Below, in pieces: positions 55,066-64,000 of a DNA stretch of 64,000 bases (positions are counted from its first letter, which is position 1; each line of letters begins with the position of its first letter). Made by a program: the position numbers and the translations under genes. The notes under the pieces are model-generated. The model worked only from the letters and a program-made list of their open reading frames with translations. It ran no database searches and was not told the DNA's origin. Source of the stretch: Rhizobium sp. NXC24 (lineage in GTDB: Bacteria; Pseudomonadota; Alphaproteobacteria; Rhizobiales; Rhizobiaceae); contig NZ_CP024311.1 of assembly GCF_002944315.1 (NCBI RefSeq), forward strand, positions 2,456,501-2,520,500, read 5' to 3'.

Positions 55066-55979
55066 GACGCGTCCTCCACCATCCACCGGAGAAATTCACC
55101 AAAAGAGTAGCCGGCGTGAGCGGCCATTTCGGGCACCAGCGAGGTAGGCGTCATGCCCGGCTGGGTATTGATTTCCAGCCAGATAAGCTCGCCCTCTTCG
55201 GAAAAGCGATCGTCATAACGGAAGTCAGATCGACTGACGCCACGGCAGCCGATAGCTTGATGCGCCCTTAACGATAATGTTTGTATCTTTTGGTAAAGAT
55301 TCGGTGAAATTCTGGCGGGGATGACGTGTTTTGATCCACCCTCCGCATACTTGGAATCGTAGTCGTAGAAGCTATGGCCCTGCGGCACGATCTCAGTGAC
55401 GCCGAGCGCCGTATCGCCCATGACGCCGCACGTCAGCTCCCGGCCGTAGATGTAGCGCTCGACCAACACTTCGTCGCCGTAACGCCACTCGGAAGAGGTA
55501 ATGATCTGCGGTGGATGCGTTTGATCTTCCTTGACGATCACGACACCGAAGCTCGAACCTTCACGCACCGGCTTCACAACGTAGGGCGGCCTCATCGGAT
55601 GCTCGCCGGTAATGGCGAAACGGTTCATCACACGCGAATCGGCCACAGGAATGCCGGCGCCATCAGCCACCTTCTTGGCGCGCGACTTGTCCATGGCGAG
55701 CGCCGAGGCCAGCACGCCGGAATGCGTGTAAGGGATCTGCAGATATTCAAGGATACCCTGAATGGTGCCGTCCTCGCCGAACGGGCCATGCAAAGCATTG
55801 AAAACGACATCGGGCTTCAGATCTGCAAGGCGCGCGGACACATCGCGCTCCACATCGACACGCGTGATTTGAAAGCCTTCCAACTCGAGGGCGTCAGCAC
55901 ATGCTTTTCCCGAAGACAGGCTAACCGGCCTCTCCGAGGAAAATCCGCCCAAAAGGACAGCCACATGCTTGCCACCCAT
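55053..55979 (-). CDS. ddl: D-alanine--D-alanine ligase
   Basis: 308 residues from ATG 55979 ([21 protein letters not shown]). ATP-grasp enzyme making the D-Ala-D-Ala dipeptide for MurF. Signatures: [17 protein letters not shown] (~7-23), [27 protein letters not shown] (~65-91), [14 protein letters not shown] (~129-142), SDFRYDDR (~257) and the Mg2+-binding [13 protein letters not shown] (~275-287). It starts the ddl-ftsQ-ftsA(-ftsZ) run; the murB gene normally next to it is 2.6 kb away because of the aqpZ/MFS pair. Confidence 0.95.
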   Translation of the reverse strand: MGGKHVAVLLGGFSSERPVSLSSGKACADALELEGFQITRVDVERDVSARLADLKPDVVFNALHGPFGEDGTIQGILEYLQIPYTHSGVLASALAMDKSRAKKVADGAGIPVADSRVMNRFAITGEHPMRPPYVVKPVREGSSFGVVIVKEDQTHPPQIITSSEWRYGDEVLVERYIYGRELTCGVMGDTALGVTEIVPQGHSFYDYDSKYAEGGSKHVIPARISPNLYQKIQTLSLRAHQAIGCRGVSRSDFRYDDRFSEEGELIWLEINTQPGMTPTSLVPEMAAHAGYSFGEFLRWMVEDASCLR

Positions 55980-56032
55980 CAATACCCCCAATTCACACCT
56001 TCAATCGACGTTTGCTCGATGCGCCGAGCAGC

Positions 56033-56172
56033 GATTCTCGCGACGTCTTTGCATGCTCCATTAGAACAACATTAAGGTTAATGAAGCGTTTACTTTCGTT
56101 AACTTTCGACCGCTTTCGCCGAAGTCAATTTTTCCGAATCAAATCGAGTTGAAGAATTCTGCCATTAGAATC
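56033..56172. promoter_or_regulatory. ddl-ftsQAZ upstream region with CtrA-like site and GANTC sites
   Basis: TTAA-N7-TTTA at 56078-56092 is one base off the CtrA consensus TTAA-N7-TTAA. TTAAGGTTAA lies beside it. GANTC methylation sites are at 56033-56037, 56136-56140 and 56168-56172. This would place division gene transcription under cell-cycle control. Inference from motif only. Confidence 0.4.
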
Positions 56173-56221
56173 ATGGAGTTGCTATGTTTGAATATCCACT
56201 TTTAGAAATTTTTAAACAAAT

Positions 56222-56252
56222 AGGCCCGCGCCGAGGTCTCCGGCGCGGGCCT
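56222..56252 (-). terminator. Terminator after aqpZ
   Basis: AGGCCCGCGCC and GGCGCGGGCCT form an 11-bp stem with a 9-base loop. On the minus strand ATTTGTTT follows. Lies ~25 bases after the aqpZ stop. Confidence 0.75.
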
Positions 56253-56277
56253 TCATAAGGCTTATTGCAACCCTGAA

Positions 56278-56964
56278 TCAGTCACGATCGTCGATCAGTT
56301 TCCAGATGAGTCCGCCCAGCGCGCCACCGACGATCGGGGCCACCCAGAACAGCCAAAGCTGCTGCAGCGCCCAGCCGCCGACGAACAGAGCCTGACCGGT
56401 GGAACGGGCCGGATTGACCGACGTATTGGTGATCGGGATCGAGATCAGATGGATCAGCGTCAGTGCAAGGCCAATGGCAATCGGTGCGAACCCAGCCGGC
56501 ACCCTGCTGCTGGTCGAACCGAGAATCACGATCAGGAAGAAGAGAGTCAGCACGATTTCGGCAACCAGCGCCGATACCAGCGAATAGCCGCCCGGAGAAT
56601 GCTCGCCATAACCATTGGCCGCAAAACCGCCGAGCTGGAAATCAACCTTGCCGCTTGCGATCAGGTAAAGCACAGCCGCGGCAGCGATCGCGCCGACGAC
56701 CTGAGCGATGATGTAGGGAATGAGCTGCGAACCGGGCAAGCGGCCGGCAACGGTAAGACCGACCGACACCGCCGGATTGAAATGGCCGCCCGATATACCG
56801 CCGACCGCAAAGGCCATGGTGAGCACGGTCAACCCAAAGGCGAAAGAAACACCGAGAAAGCCAATACCGAGGCTCGGAAAAGCTGCCGCAAAGATTGCGC
56901 TTCCGCAGCCACCAAACACCAGCCAAAATGTTCCAAGAAACTCCGCAATTAATTTTTTCTGCAT
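56278..56964 (-). CDS. aqpZ: Aquaporin Z
   Basis: 228 residues, six membrane helices and two half-helices with NPA motifs: [15 protein letters not shown] (NPA ~64) and [14 protein letters not shown] (NPA ~185). Selectivity residues, the F, H, T and R set of water-specific channels, appear consistent (e.g. Arg after the second NPA). It passes water quickly across the inner membrane. Divergent from an MFS transporter, and both interrupt the dcw cluster. Confidence 0.96.
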   Translation of the reverse strand: MQKKLIAEFLGTFWLVFGGCGSAIFAAAFPSLGIGFLGVSFAFGLTVLTMAFAVGGISGGHFNPAVSVGLTVAGRLPGSQLIPYIIAQVVGAIAAAAVLYLIASGKVDFQLGGFAANGYGEHSPGGYSLVSALVAEIVLTLFFLIVILGSTSSRVPAGFAPIAIGLALTLIHLISIPITNTSVNPARSTGQALFVGGWALQQLWLFWVAPIVGGALGGLIWKLIDDRD

Positions 56965-57154
56965 GAAATCTATTCTCCCCAGCCCTCAACCAGAGCGAAA
57001 GTAAGACATTTACGAGAACGAGATTCTGGTCAAGACTTTGCTGGATAAACGCTAGCTTAAATTGCAAATGCGACCTCATTCGCCCTCAAATCAGCGATTG
57101 CGGCAGGGTTGCCGGTTTCTTGCGTCTTAGACGTTTGCGCTGAACAAAAATTGC

Positions 57155-57190
57155 GCTAAGGACACGTCTTACCGCTAAGATAACCTTAGC
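57155..57190. promoter_or_regulatory. Repeated GCTAAG hexamers upstream of the MFS gene
   Basis: GCTAAG at 57155-57160 and 57174-57179, then its reverse complement CTTAGC at 57185-57190. The first two are 19 bases apart. The last two form an inverted repeat with a 5-base spacer. Possible regulator binding site 20-55 bases before the MFS start codon. Confidence 0.35.
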
Positions 57191-57211
57191 ATCATCTAAA
57201 TTGGTGGGACC

Positions 57212-58537
57212 ATGACAGACGCGATATCTCCTTTATCGCCGACCCCCTCGTCATCGAACAGCGTTGTTGCGAATTCCAAGGCACGCGTTCTGATCGCGAG
57301 TCTTATCGGCACGACGATAGAATTTTTCGACTTTTACGTTTATGCGACGGCGGCGGTAATCGTCTTCCCAAAGCTGTTTTTCCCGGCTGCCGATCCGACT
57401 GCGGCGACTTTACAGTCTTTCGCAACATTCTCGATCGCCTTCTTCGCCCGTCCGATCGGCGCGATGATCTTCGGGCATTTTGGTGACAGGGTCGGCCGCA
57501 AGGCGACGCTTGTCGCAGCGCTGATGACCATGGGCCTCTCGACAGTTGTGATCGGTATGCTGCCGACCTATGAGTCGATCGGCGTTCTCGCGCCGGTACT
57601 GCTGGCGCTTTGCCGCCTCGGCCAGGGCCTCGGCCTCGGCGGCGAATGGGGCGGCGCGGTGTTGCTCGCAACCGAAAACGCTCCGGAAGGCAAGCGGAGC
57701 TGGTACGCGATGTTCCCGCAACTCGGTGCTCCCATCGGCTTCATCTTCTCGGCCGGCCTTTTTCTCATCCTGCGCGAAAGCATGAGTGATGTGGACTTCC
57801 TGAATTATGGCTGGCGCATTCCGTTCCTCATCAGCCTGGCGCTTGTTGCAGTCGGCCTCTATGTGCGCCTGAAGATCACTGAAACCCCGGAATTCCAGCG
57901 CGCAATCGATAAGGAAGAGCGCGTTTCCGTTCCGATCGCCGTTATTTTCCGTTCGCATCTGCGCAGTCTCATCCTCGGCACGATCATCGCGGTCGCGACT
58001 TTCGTGCTGTTCTATCTGATGACGGCATTCACGCTGAGCTGGGGTACCAGGCCGCTCACGGCCACACCGGCAGGTCTCGGTTATTCGCAGCAGCAGTTCT
58101 TGGTCGTCCAGCTCGTCGGCGTGGTCTTCTTCGGCCTGATGATCCCGCTTTCTGGCCTGTTGTCCGATCGCTATTCGCGCCGGCTAGTTCTGATCCTGAC
58201 GACGATCGGCATCCTGATCTTCGGCCTGTTCTACTCGACGCTTCTGACCGCCGGTCTCGGCGGCGCATTCGCTTGCTCGATCATCGGTCTCGGCTTGATG
58301 GGCTTCACTTACGGCCCGATCGGTGCTGCGCTTGCTGCTCCGTTCCCGACAGCCGTTCGCTACACCGGCGCGTCGATGACCTTCAATCTTGGCGGCATTA
58401 TTGGCGCCTCGCTGGCGCCCTTCATCGCCACCTGGCTGGCCTCGAATTACAGCCTCGCCTATGTCGGTTACTATCTGACGATTGCAGCCGTTCTTTCGCT
58501 GATCGGCATTCTGCTGTCAGGCAACGACGAAGTCTGA
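57212..58537 (+). CDS. MFS transporter, metabolite:H+ symporter (MHS) family
   Basis: 441 residues, 12 helices. ASLIGTTIEFFDFYVYATAAVIVFPKLFF (~30-58) and GHFGDRVGRKATLVAALMTMGLST (~90-113), then LRLGQGLGLGGEWGGAVLLATENAP-type segment (RLGQGLGLGGEWGG ~134-147), are the MHS subgroup of ProP/ShiA/KgtP-like proton symporters. ITETPEFQR follows the sixth helix as usual. Substrate unknown: proline/betaine, shikimate, alpha-ketoglutarate or dicarboxylate. Next to aqpZ, an osmotic role is possible but not shown. Confidence 0.92.
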   Translation: MTDAISPLSPTPSSSNSVVANSKARVLIASLIGTTIEFFDFYVYATAAVIVFPKLFFPAADPTAATLQSFATFSIAFFARPIGAMIFGHFGDRVGRKATLVAALMTMGLSTVVIGMLPTYESIGVLAPVLLALCRLGQGLGLGGEWGGAVLLATENAPEGKRSWYAMFPQLGAPIGFIFSAGLFLILRESMSDVDFLNYGWRIPFLISLALVAVGLYVRLKITETPEFQRAIDKEERVSVPIAVIFRSHLRSLILGTIIAVATFVLFYLMTAFTLSWGTRPLTATPAGLGYSQQQFLVVQLVGVVFFGLMIPLSGLLSDRYSRRLVLILTTIGILIFGLFYSTLLTAGLGGAFACSIIGLGLMGFTYGPIGAALAAPFPTAVRYTGASMTFNLGGIIGASLAPFIATWLASNYSLAYVGYYLTIAAVLSLIGILLSGNDEV

Positions 58538-58558
58538 GAACTTCGCCATAACCAATTG

Positions 58559-58590
58559 AAAAGGCCGGGCAAAAACCCGGCCTTTTTATT
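58559..58590. terminator. Bidirectional terminator between MFS gene and murB
   Basis: AAGGCCGGG (58561-58569), loop CAAAAA, CCCGGCCTT (58576-58584) followed by TTT on the plus strand and TTTTC on the minus. Perfect 9-bp stem serving two convergent genes. Confidence 0.85.
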
Positions 58591-58626
58591 GAATCAGTTT
58601 ATGAACTGCAGACAGATCTGAGCCCG

Positions 58627-59601
58627 TTATTCCGTCGTCACACCCTGGAACGGCCGGACCTCGCGGCCGGGCATGAAGCAGCCGAGACGCTTGATTTCCC
58701 ATTCCAGCTTGATACCGGAATTTTCGAAGACCTCGCGACGGACCTGCTCACCGAGATATTCGAGGTCATAGCCGGTCGCCTGCCCCATGTTGATCATGAA
58801 ATTGCAGTGCAGCGATGACATCTGCGCGCCGCCGATGACGAGGCCACGGCAGCCGGCTTCGTCGATCAGCTTCCAGGCAGAATGTCCCTCCGGGTTCTTG
58901 AATGTCGAGCCACCCGTCTTTTCCCGAATCGGCTGCACGGTCTCGCGATGCGCCCGCACAGCATCCATCTCGGCTCGAATCTTGGCCCGATCCTCGGGAT
59001 ACCCCTCGAAAAGAACATGCGTAAAGATCAGATCGTCCGATGCCGTCGAATGGCGATAGGTGTAGCCCATCTCGGCATTGGTTAGCACATGCTTCTTGCC
59101 CTTGCGGTCAACTGCATGCACCTCGACGACGCGATCGCGCGTCTCGGAGCCGTTGGCGCCGGCATTCATACGCGCTGCGCCACCGATGCCGCCTGGAATG
59201 CCGTAATAGAAATGAAAGCCGCCGATACCGTTGTCCATGGCCATGGCGGCAACGTGCTTATCCGGGCAAATAGCGCCGGCCAGGATGCGGTTCTCACCGG
59301 CGAGCTCGACCGAACCGAAGCCCTTCGCCGAGAGGCGCAGAACGACACCCGGTATACCCCCGTCGCGCACCAGGATGTTCGAACCGACGCCGACCACCGT
59401 CAACGGCACTTCGGCCGGCAGCACCTTCAGGAAAGCGATCAGATCGTCCGTATCATGCGGCTGGAACATTAGCTCCGCCAGCCCGCCGGCGCGAAACCAT
59501 GTGACGCGATCCATCGGCGCGTCCGGCGTCAACCGGCCGCGAATATCCTTTACGCTGTCGCCGAGCGACGCCAGAAGCTTTTCCCCATTTACCTGTTTCA
59601 T
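58627..59601 (-). CDS. murB: UDP-N-acetylenolpyruvoylglucosamine reductase
   Basis: 324 residues. FAD enzyme reducing the enolpyruvyl group to make UDP-N-acetylmuramate. [28 protein letters not shown] (~28-55), [21 protein letters not shown] (~70-90, FAD site), [23 protein letters not shown] (~130-152), and the catalytic Ser in [22 protein letters not shown] (~222-243). The start overlaps the murC stop as ATGA. Last gene of the murD-to-murB run. Confidence 0.97.
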   Translation of the reverse strand: MKQVNGEKLLASLGDSVKDIRGRLTPDAPMDRVTWFRAGGLAELMFQPHDTDDLIAFLKVLPAEVPLTVVGVGSNILVRDGGIPGVVLRLSAKGFGSVELAGENRILAGAICPDKHVAAMAMDNGIGGFHFYYGIPGGIGGAARMNAGANGSETRDRVVEVHAVDRKGKKHVLTNAEMGYTYRHSTASDDLIFTHVLFEGYPEDRAKIRAEMDAVRAHRETVQPIREKTGGSTFKNPEGHSAWKLIDEAGCRGLVIGGAQMSSLHCNFMINMGQATGYDLEYLGEQVRREVFENSGIKLEWEIKRLGCFMPGREVRPFQGVTTE

Positions 59602-61013
59602 GCGGACTTACCCGAGAGGCCTTCCAATTCCTTTGGCAATGAAGCTGCCCAATAAGTGATGCTACCAGCCCCCAAGAGAACCACAAAATCACCCGGTCGC
59701 GCAATCTCCGCGACCATGCGGGCAAGCTCTTCCTGGGACGGCAGATAGCGCGCATCGCGATGGCCGCCTGCCTTGATGCGCGACACCAGAGCTTGCGAAT
59801 CCGCACCTTCGATCAGGTCTTCGCCGGCGGCATAGACGGGTGCCAGGAAAATGCTGTCAGCATCGTTGAAACAGGCGGCAAACTCTTCGAACAGGCTCGA
59901 CAGGCGCGTATAGCGATGCGGCTGGTGAACAGCGATGATGCGGCCCTTGCAGGCTTCGCGCGCCGCCTTCAGCACGGCCTTGATCTCGACCGGATGATGG
60001 CCGTAATCGTCGAAAATCTTCACGCCGTTCCATTCGCCCGTCAGCGTGAAGCGACGCTTGACGCCGCCGAAGGAGGCCAGCCCCTTGGCGATCGCCACAT
60101 TGGAGATGCCGAGCCGGTTGGCGACTGCGATCGCCGCGGTGGCATTGGAAATGTTGTGACGGCCGGGCATCGGCATGACGAGATCCTTGATCTCGATGAC
60201 CTTCCCCGTGCGGCGCCGGCGAATTTCGATGTCGAACAGCGAGCGCGTCCCGTCGATGCGCACATTCATGAAGCGCACATCGGCCTGAGGATTTTCGCCG
60301 TAGGTGATGACCTTGCGGTCCTCGATGCGGCCGACCAGCGACTGCACTTCCGGATGGTCGAGACACATGACGCCGAAGCCGTAGAACGGCACATTCTCGA
60401 CGAACTGCCGGAACGCGGCACGCACGGCGTCGAAATTGCCGTAGTGATCCAGATGCTCCGGATCGATATTGGTGACGACGGCGACATCGGCCGGCAGCTT
60501 CAGGAAGGTTCCATCCGATTCATCGGCCTCCACCACCATCCATTCGCCCTCGCCCATGCGAGCATTGGTGCCATAGGCATTGATGATGCCGCCATTGATG
60601 ACCGTCGGGTCAAGTCCGCCGGCTTCGAGCAGGGTCGCGACCAGCGAGGTGGTCGTCGTCTTGCCGTGCGTGCCGCCGATGGCGATGGAGTTGCGGAAGC
60701 GCATCAGCTCGGCCAGCATCTCAGCGCGGCGCACGACCGGCAGCAACTTTTCGCGCGCGGCGGTGAGTTCGGGATTGCTCTTCTTGATGGCGGTGGAGAC
60801 GACCACGACTTCCGCGTCGCCGAGATTCTCCGCCTTGTGACCGATATGGACCGTGATGCCCTTGTCGCGCAGCCGCTGCACGTTGGCGCTTTCCGACTGG
60901 TCTGACCCCTGCACGCGATGGCCGAGATTATGCAGCACTTCCGCAATCCCGCTCATCCCGATACCGCCGATACCGATAAAATGCACAAGGCCGATAGCCT
61001 TCGGCAGCTTCAT
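59598..61013 (-). CDS. murC: UDP-N-acetylmuramate--L-alanine ligase
   Basis: 471 residues. Adds L-Ala to UDP-MurNAc with ATP. N-terminal [28 protein letters not shown] (~11-38), P-loop [18 protein letters not shown] (~112-129), [16 protein letters not shown] region (~180-195), [17 protein letters not shown] and the C-terminal [20 protein letters not shown] (~340-359). Overlaps murG stop and murB start by ATGA at both ends. Confidence 0.97.
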   Translation of the reverse strand: MKLPKAIGLVHFIGIGGIGMSGIAEVLHNLGHRVQGSDQSESANVQRLRDKGITVHIGHKAENLGDAEVVVVSTAIKKSNPELTAAREKLLPVVRRAEMLAELMRFRNSIAIGGTHGKTTTTSLVATLLEAGGLDPTVINGGIINAYGTNARMGEGEWMVVEADESDGTFLKLPADVAVVTNIDPEHLDHYGNFDAVRAAFRQFVENVPFYGFGVMCLDHPEVQSLVGRIEDRKVITYGENPQADVRFMNVRIDGTRSLFDIEIRRRRTGKVIEIKDLVMPMPGRHNISNATAAIAVANRLGISNVAIAKGLASFGGVKRRFTLTGEWNGVKIFDDYGHHPVEIKAVLKAAREACKGRIIAVHQPHRYTRLSSLFEEFAACFNDADSIFLAPVYAAGEDLIEGADSQALVSRIKAGGHRDARYLPSQEELARMVAEIARPGDFVVLLGAGSITYWAASLPKELEGLSGKSA

Positions 61014-62134
61014 ACGCCCGCCCCCTTGAATTCCTGAATTGAACGTTTTGCGGCAATAGCCTCAACCATATCGGCGAGCAAGCTCGCCGCAGCCGGTTTG
61101 CCGGCCTGTTTGGCCGCAGCCGCCATCTTCGCAAGTTTCTCCGGCATCGTCATCGCGCCGCGCAGGATCGTCGAGAGCTTCTCCGGCGTCAGCTCGGCTT
61201 GCGCAATGACCTTCACGCCACCCGTGGCCGCAAGCGCAGCCGCATTGGCTGCCTGGTCGTGGTCCAGAGCATAGGGATAGGGCACAAGGATCGCCGGACG
61301 ACCGATGACGGCGAGTTCCGATACAGTGGAAGCGCCGGACCGGCAGATGACGAGATGGGCGGCGCCGATGCGCTCAGCCATATCGGTGAAGAACGGCGCG
61401 ACTTCGGCGCCCATCTCCAGCCGCCTGGTGCAGCTATTGACCGTCTCCATATCCTCGGGACGCACCTGCTGCGTGATGCGCAGGCGCTTGCGCAGCGGCT
61501 CCTCCAACAGGCTGATCGCCGTCGGCATTGCCTTGGAGAAGTATTGCGCACCCTGGCTGCCGCCGAAGACGACCAGATTGAAAGGATCATCCGGGCCGGA
61601 CGGCACATAGGGCTGCTTCGCCGCTTCGATCACGGCCGGCCGCACGGGATTGCCTGTCGTCACCGTCTTCTCCGGAAACGCGCCGCCCTTTTCCGGCAGG
61701 AAGCCGCCAGCAATCGCCTGGACACGGGCGGCGAGCGCCTTGTTCGCGCGTCCCATCACAGCGTTTTGCTCATGAATCATCGCCGGCACGCCCATGCGGG
61801 TCGCAGCAAGCAACGGCGGTATGGTCGGATAACCGCCGAAGCCGACAACGCAGAGCGGCCTGATATTGCGGATCAGCTTGCGTGCGGCGCGCATGCCGGT
61901 CCACAGCGTCCAAAGCGACTTTGCGACCTTGATGGGATTCTTCGAACCGATCGTTGCCGACGGCACCACATGAATCTCATCAGCCGGAAACTTGCCGGCA
62001 TAGCGTTCCGCGCGACTGTCGGTGACGAGGTGCACGGAATAACCGCGCTCCTTCAGCTTGTGGGCCAATGCCTCGGCCGGAAAGACGTGGCCGCCGGTTC
62101 CGCCGGCGGCAAGCAGGATAATACCTTTACTCAT
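61010..62134 (-). CDS. murG: Lipid II-forming N-acetylglucosaminyltransferase MurG
   Basis: 374 residues, GT28. [25 protein letters not shown] (~6-30), [43 protein letters not shown] (~92-135), [13 protein letters not shown] (~188-200), [35 protein letters not shown] (~263-297). Adds GlcNAc to lipid I on the inner face of the membrane. The ATG overlaps a possible 61-codon ORF by ATGA. Confidence 0.97.
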   Translation of the reverse strand: MSKGIILLAAGGTGGHVFPAEALAHKLKERGYSVHLVTDSRAERYAGKFPADEIHVVPSATIGSKNPIKVAKSLWTLWTGMRAARKLIRNIRPLCVVGFGGYPTIPPLLAATRMGVPAMIHEQNAVMGRANKALAARVQAIAGGFLPEKGGAFPEKTVTTGNPVRPAVIEAAKQPYVPSGPDDPFNLVVFGGSQGAQYFSKAMPTAISLLEEPLRKRLRITQQVRPEDMETVNSCTRRLEMGAEVAPFFTDMAERIGAAHLVICRSGASTVSELAVIGRPAILVPYPYALDHDQAANAAALAATGGVKVIAQAELTPEKLSTILRGAMTMPEKLAKMAAAAKQAGKPAAASLLADMVEAIAAKRSIQEFKGAGV

Positions 62135-62316
62135 GATCTTCGCTCCCGCGAATACCCCCTGCGCGAGGGCATCTCCCTAATATAGGAAGCCGCCATGCCC
62201 GCGTCACTGAAGCGCTTCAAACCTCCTTCATAGACTCCCATCTTCGCGAAAGCGACCGAAGAATAGGCGTTGTCCGGGAGATGGGGATAAAGCGCAGATG
62301 GGGCCAATGCGATCAC
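62131..62316 (-). CDS. Possible 61-codon coupled ORF between ftsW and murG
   Basis: A frame from GTG 62316, overlapping the ftsW stop as GTGA, to TGA 62131, overlapping the murG start as ATGA, which fills the entire gap between ftsW and murG. The peptide ([15 protein letters not shown]... to ...[11 protein letters not shown]) has no signal, membrane helix or recognisable family, and a basic end. Codon use is less clearly coding than in the neighbours. It could be a real small protein or only a translated spacer that keeps ribosomes coupled. Confidence 0.3.
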   Translation of the reverse strand: MIALAPSALYPHLPDNAYSSVAFAKMGVYEGGLKRFSDAGMAASYIREMPSRRGYSRERRS

Positions 62317-63467
62317 TCCGCCGGCAATCCATGCGTCACACGAAAGAGGCTGCGATCCTGCGCCCTCTTTTCCGGCCGATGGCGCGTCAGGGCCAGGATG
62401 AAGCCCGCCGTCACACAGATGGCGGTCATCGACGAGCCGCCATAGGAGATCAGCGGCAGGGTCATGCCCTTGGCGGGCAGCAATTGCAGGTTCACGCCGA
62501 CATTGATGATAGACTGGATACCGATCTGCAGCACCAGGCCTGCAACGGCAAAGCGGTTGAAATCATTCTTTTCCTTATAAGCATGCGACAGGCCGCGCAG
62601 CACCAGAAAGGCGAAGATGCAGACGAGCACCATGCAGAAGACGACACCGAATTCCTCGGCAGCCACCGAGAAGATGAAGTCGGTATGGGCGTCCGGAATG
62701 ATGCGCTTGACGATGCCTTCACCCGGCCCGACGCCGAACCAATTGCCGTGAATGATTGCTTCCTTGGCGGTATCGACCTGGAACGTATCGCCCTCGCCGG
62801 TCATGAACTTGTCGACGCGGAGCGCCACGTGGGGAAAGACATAATAGGCCGCCACGAAGCCACCGACGCCGAGGCCGCCGAGCACTCCGATCCACAGCCA
62901 GGGCATGCCGGCCATGAAAAACATGCCGCCCCAGACGGCGGTAGTGAGAATCGTCTGCCCAAGGTCGGGCTGGGCAACTAGGAGTGCAGCAACGATGCCG
63001 AAGAGGATGATGGCGAAGAGATTGCCCGGAATTTCCGGCTGGCGCGCATGCTCCGCAAACAGCCAGGCACAGACGACGACGAAGGCCGGCTTCATGAATT
63101 CTGATGGCTGGATGGAGAGCGCCGCGATGTTGACCCAGCGCCGCGATCCCTTGACCTCGATACCGAAGAACAAGGCGAACAGCATCATCGCCAGCGAGAC
63201 GATCAGCAGAATGACCGCCGTACGGCGCACCTGCCGGGGCGTCATGAAGGAGATGCCAATCATCGTCGCGATCGCCGGAACCAGAAACAAGGCGTGACGC
63301 TTGACGAAATGGAAGGGTTCGAGCCCGATGCGCTCGGCGACGGCGGGCGACGCCGCGAACGAGAGCATGAAGCCGATGCCGATCAGCAGGATGAACAATG
63401 CCAGGAAAATACGGTCGATGGTCCAGAACCATTCGGCCAAGGCCCCACGCTCAACGCGGCTTACCAT
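62313..63467 (-). CDS. ftsW: Peptidoglycan glycosyltransferase FtsW
   Basis: 384 residues from ATG 63467, with AGGAGG nine bases upstream. SEDS family with about ten membrane helices: IDRIFLALFILLIGIGFMLSFAASPAVAERIG (~19-50), GSRRWVNIAALSIQPSEFMKPAFVVVCAWL (~106-135), the catalytic Asp loop after VAQPDLGQTIL, and the C-terminal LLPAKGMTLPLISYGGSSM (~330-348). Polymerises lipid II at the septum with its cognate PBP. One base separates its ATG from the murD stop. Confidence 0.96.
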   Translation of the reverse strand: MVSRVERGALAEWFWTIDRIFLALFILLIGIGFMLSFAASPAVAERIGLEPFHFVKRHALFLVPAIATMIGISFMTPRQVRRTAVILLIVSLAMMLFALFFGIEVKGSRRWVNIAALSIQPSEFMKPAFVVVCAWLFAEHARQPEIPGNLFAIILFGIVAALLVAQPDLGQTILTTAVWGGMFFMAGMPWLWIGVLGGLGVGGFVAAYYVFPHVALRVDKFMTGEGDTFQVDTAKEAIIHGNWFGVGPGEGIVKRIIPDAHTDFIFSVAAEEFGVVFCMVLVCIFAFLVLRGLSHAYKEKNDFNRFAVAGLVLQIGIQSIINVGVNLQLLPAKGMTLPLISYGGSSMTAICVTAGFILALTRHRPEKRAQDRSLFRVTHGLPAE

Positions 63468-63468
63468 A

Positions 63469-64000
63469 TCAATCGCCTCCTGTTGCTGACCCGACCAGCA
63501 TGGTGACACCTTCGACCGCAGCCACGTGGCTGACGAAGGCATCACCCCTGACCTCGAAATTCTTGTACTGATCGAAGCTTGCGCAAGCCGGTGACAACAT
63601 CACCGCCGCCGTCTCGTGTTCGTCCCTGTCGGCGTCGGCTGCGGCATGGGCGACAGCGCGCTCCAAAGTGCCGGATATTTCGTAGGGCACCTGCTCGCCG
63701 AGCGTCGCCGCGAAGGCCGGTGCCGCTTCACCGATCAGGTAGGCCTTGGCTATGCGCGGGAAGAGCGGCGCCAGCGTCGTGATACCGCCTTCTTTCGGCA
63801 GGCCGCCGGCGATCCAGTAGATATGATCGTAGCTCGAGAGCGCAGGTGCGGCGGCATCCGCATTGGTCGCCTTGGAATCATTGACGAACACGACGCGGCC
63901 ACGCCGGCCGACCGGCTGCATGCGATGCTTGAGGCCAGGAAAGGATTTGAGCCCGGCGCGGATATCGTCAGCGGAAACACCGACAGCCAGACATGCGGCT
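63469..64000 (-). CDS. murD: UDP-N-acetylmuramoyl-L-alanine--D-glutamate ligase, C-terminal part (cut by window edge)
   Basis: The frame runs off the window at 64000; about 176 codons are present. [25 protein letters not shown] then [31 protein letters not shown] is the MurD C-terminal domain, with the conserved DSKATN that positions the amino-acid substrate. [21 protein letters not shown] near the end is the MurD signature. Adds D-Glu to UDP-MurNAc-L-Ala. Two bases upstream of ftsW on the same strand; the rest of the gene lies beyond the window. Confidence 0.95.
   Translation of the reverse strand, partial: AACLAVGVSADDIRAGLKSFPGLKHRMQPVGRRGRVVFVNDSKATNADAAAPALSSYDHIYWIAGGLPKEGGITTLAPLFPRIAKAYLIGEAAPAFAATLGEQVPYEISGTLERAVAHAAADADRDEHETAAVMLSPACASFDQYKNFEVRGDAFVSHVAAVEGVTMLVGSATGGD

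Overview
The window looks like chromosomal DNA of a fast-growing rhizobium, an alphaproteobacterium of the Rhizobiaceae and probably genus Rhizobium. The grounds are high GC content, rhizobial-type protein sequences, a circularly permuted tmRNA gene encoding the tag ANDNYAEARLAA, short palindromic elements resembling the rhizobial RIME repeats, and a dcw cluster in the order murD-ftsW-murG-murC-murB ... ddl-ftsQ-ftsA-ftsZ-lpxC. Genus-level assignment is inference. I see no phage, transposon, plasmid replication gene, CRISPR array or tRNA gene. Most of the window is ordinary core chromosome.

Layout. 1-0.75 kb: two tandem GNAT acetyltransferases, the first cut by the window edge. 0.75-6.5 kb: a minus-strand block thyA-folA-hflK-hflC and a DegP-type protease, covering thymidylate/folate metabolism and membrane and periplasmic protein quality control. 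6.7-8.3 kb: ssrA (tmRNA) followed directly by sspB, the adaptor that passes tmRNA-tagged proteins to ClpXP, then two small genes (DUF4169 and ribbon-helix-helix). 8.4-13.7 kb: a giant AsmA-family protein and a D-lactate dehydrogenase-type flavoenzyme. 14.2-17.1 kb: a complete polar amino-acid ABC importer operon behind a near-consensus sigma-54 promoter. 17.1-25.3 kb: an AraC regulator divergent from a DUF2000 gene, an OmpA-type lipoprotein, an isolated divergent flagellin, a PcrA/UvrD helicase, a solitary periplasmic binding protein and nicotinamidase. 25.4-32.1 kb: a glycosyltransferase and a Wzx-like membrane protein flanking a RIME-like element, then DUF805, panC-panB (pantothenate), DUF2164 and azlC-azlD.

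32.2-38.3 kb: an M24 aminopeptidase, a 48-codon ORF followed by a structured RNA with anti-Shine-Dalgarno loops (a 'cuckoo'/alpha-r14-like sRNA candidate, the most interesting non-coding signal here), prmA, a flavin monooxygenase, a Sco1 protein and cheW. 38.7-43.4 kb: creA, an ArsR/SRPBCC pair with a long palindromic operator, an epimerase/glycosyltransferase pair and a GNAT. 43.4-50.6 kb: ligA, a CDP-diacylglycerol diphosphatase, recN, bamD and lpxC. 50.9-64 kb: the division and cell-wall cluster ftsZ, ftsA, ftsQ, ddl, then a divergent aqpZ/MFS pair inserted in the cluster, then murB, murC, murG, ftsW and the 3' part of murD.

How the genes work together. The murD-ftsW-murG-murC-murB and ddl-ftsQ-ftsA groups are tightly coupled by 4-base or slightly longer overlaps. 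They make the lipid-linked peptidoglycan precursor and assemble the FtsZ ring; recN, bamD and lpxC downstream link DNA repair and outer-membrane assembly to the same minus-strand direction. ssrA-sspB, with hflKC and degP nearby, form a concentration of protein quality-control functions in the first 8 kb. Start codons were re-chosen where a Shine-Dalgarno sequence, overlap or family N-terminus gave a reason. Several starts are GTG or TTG.
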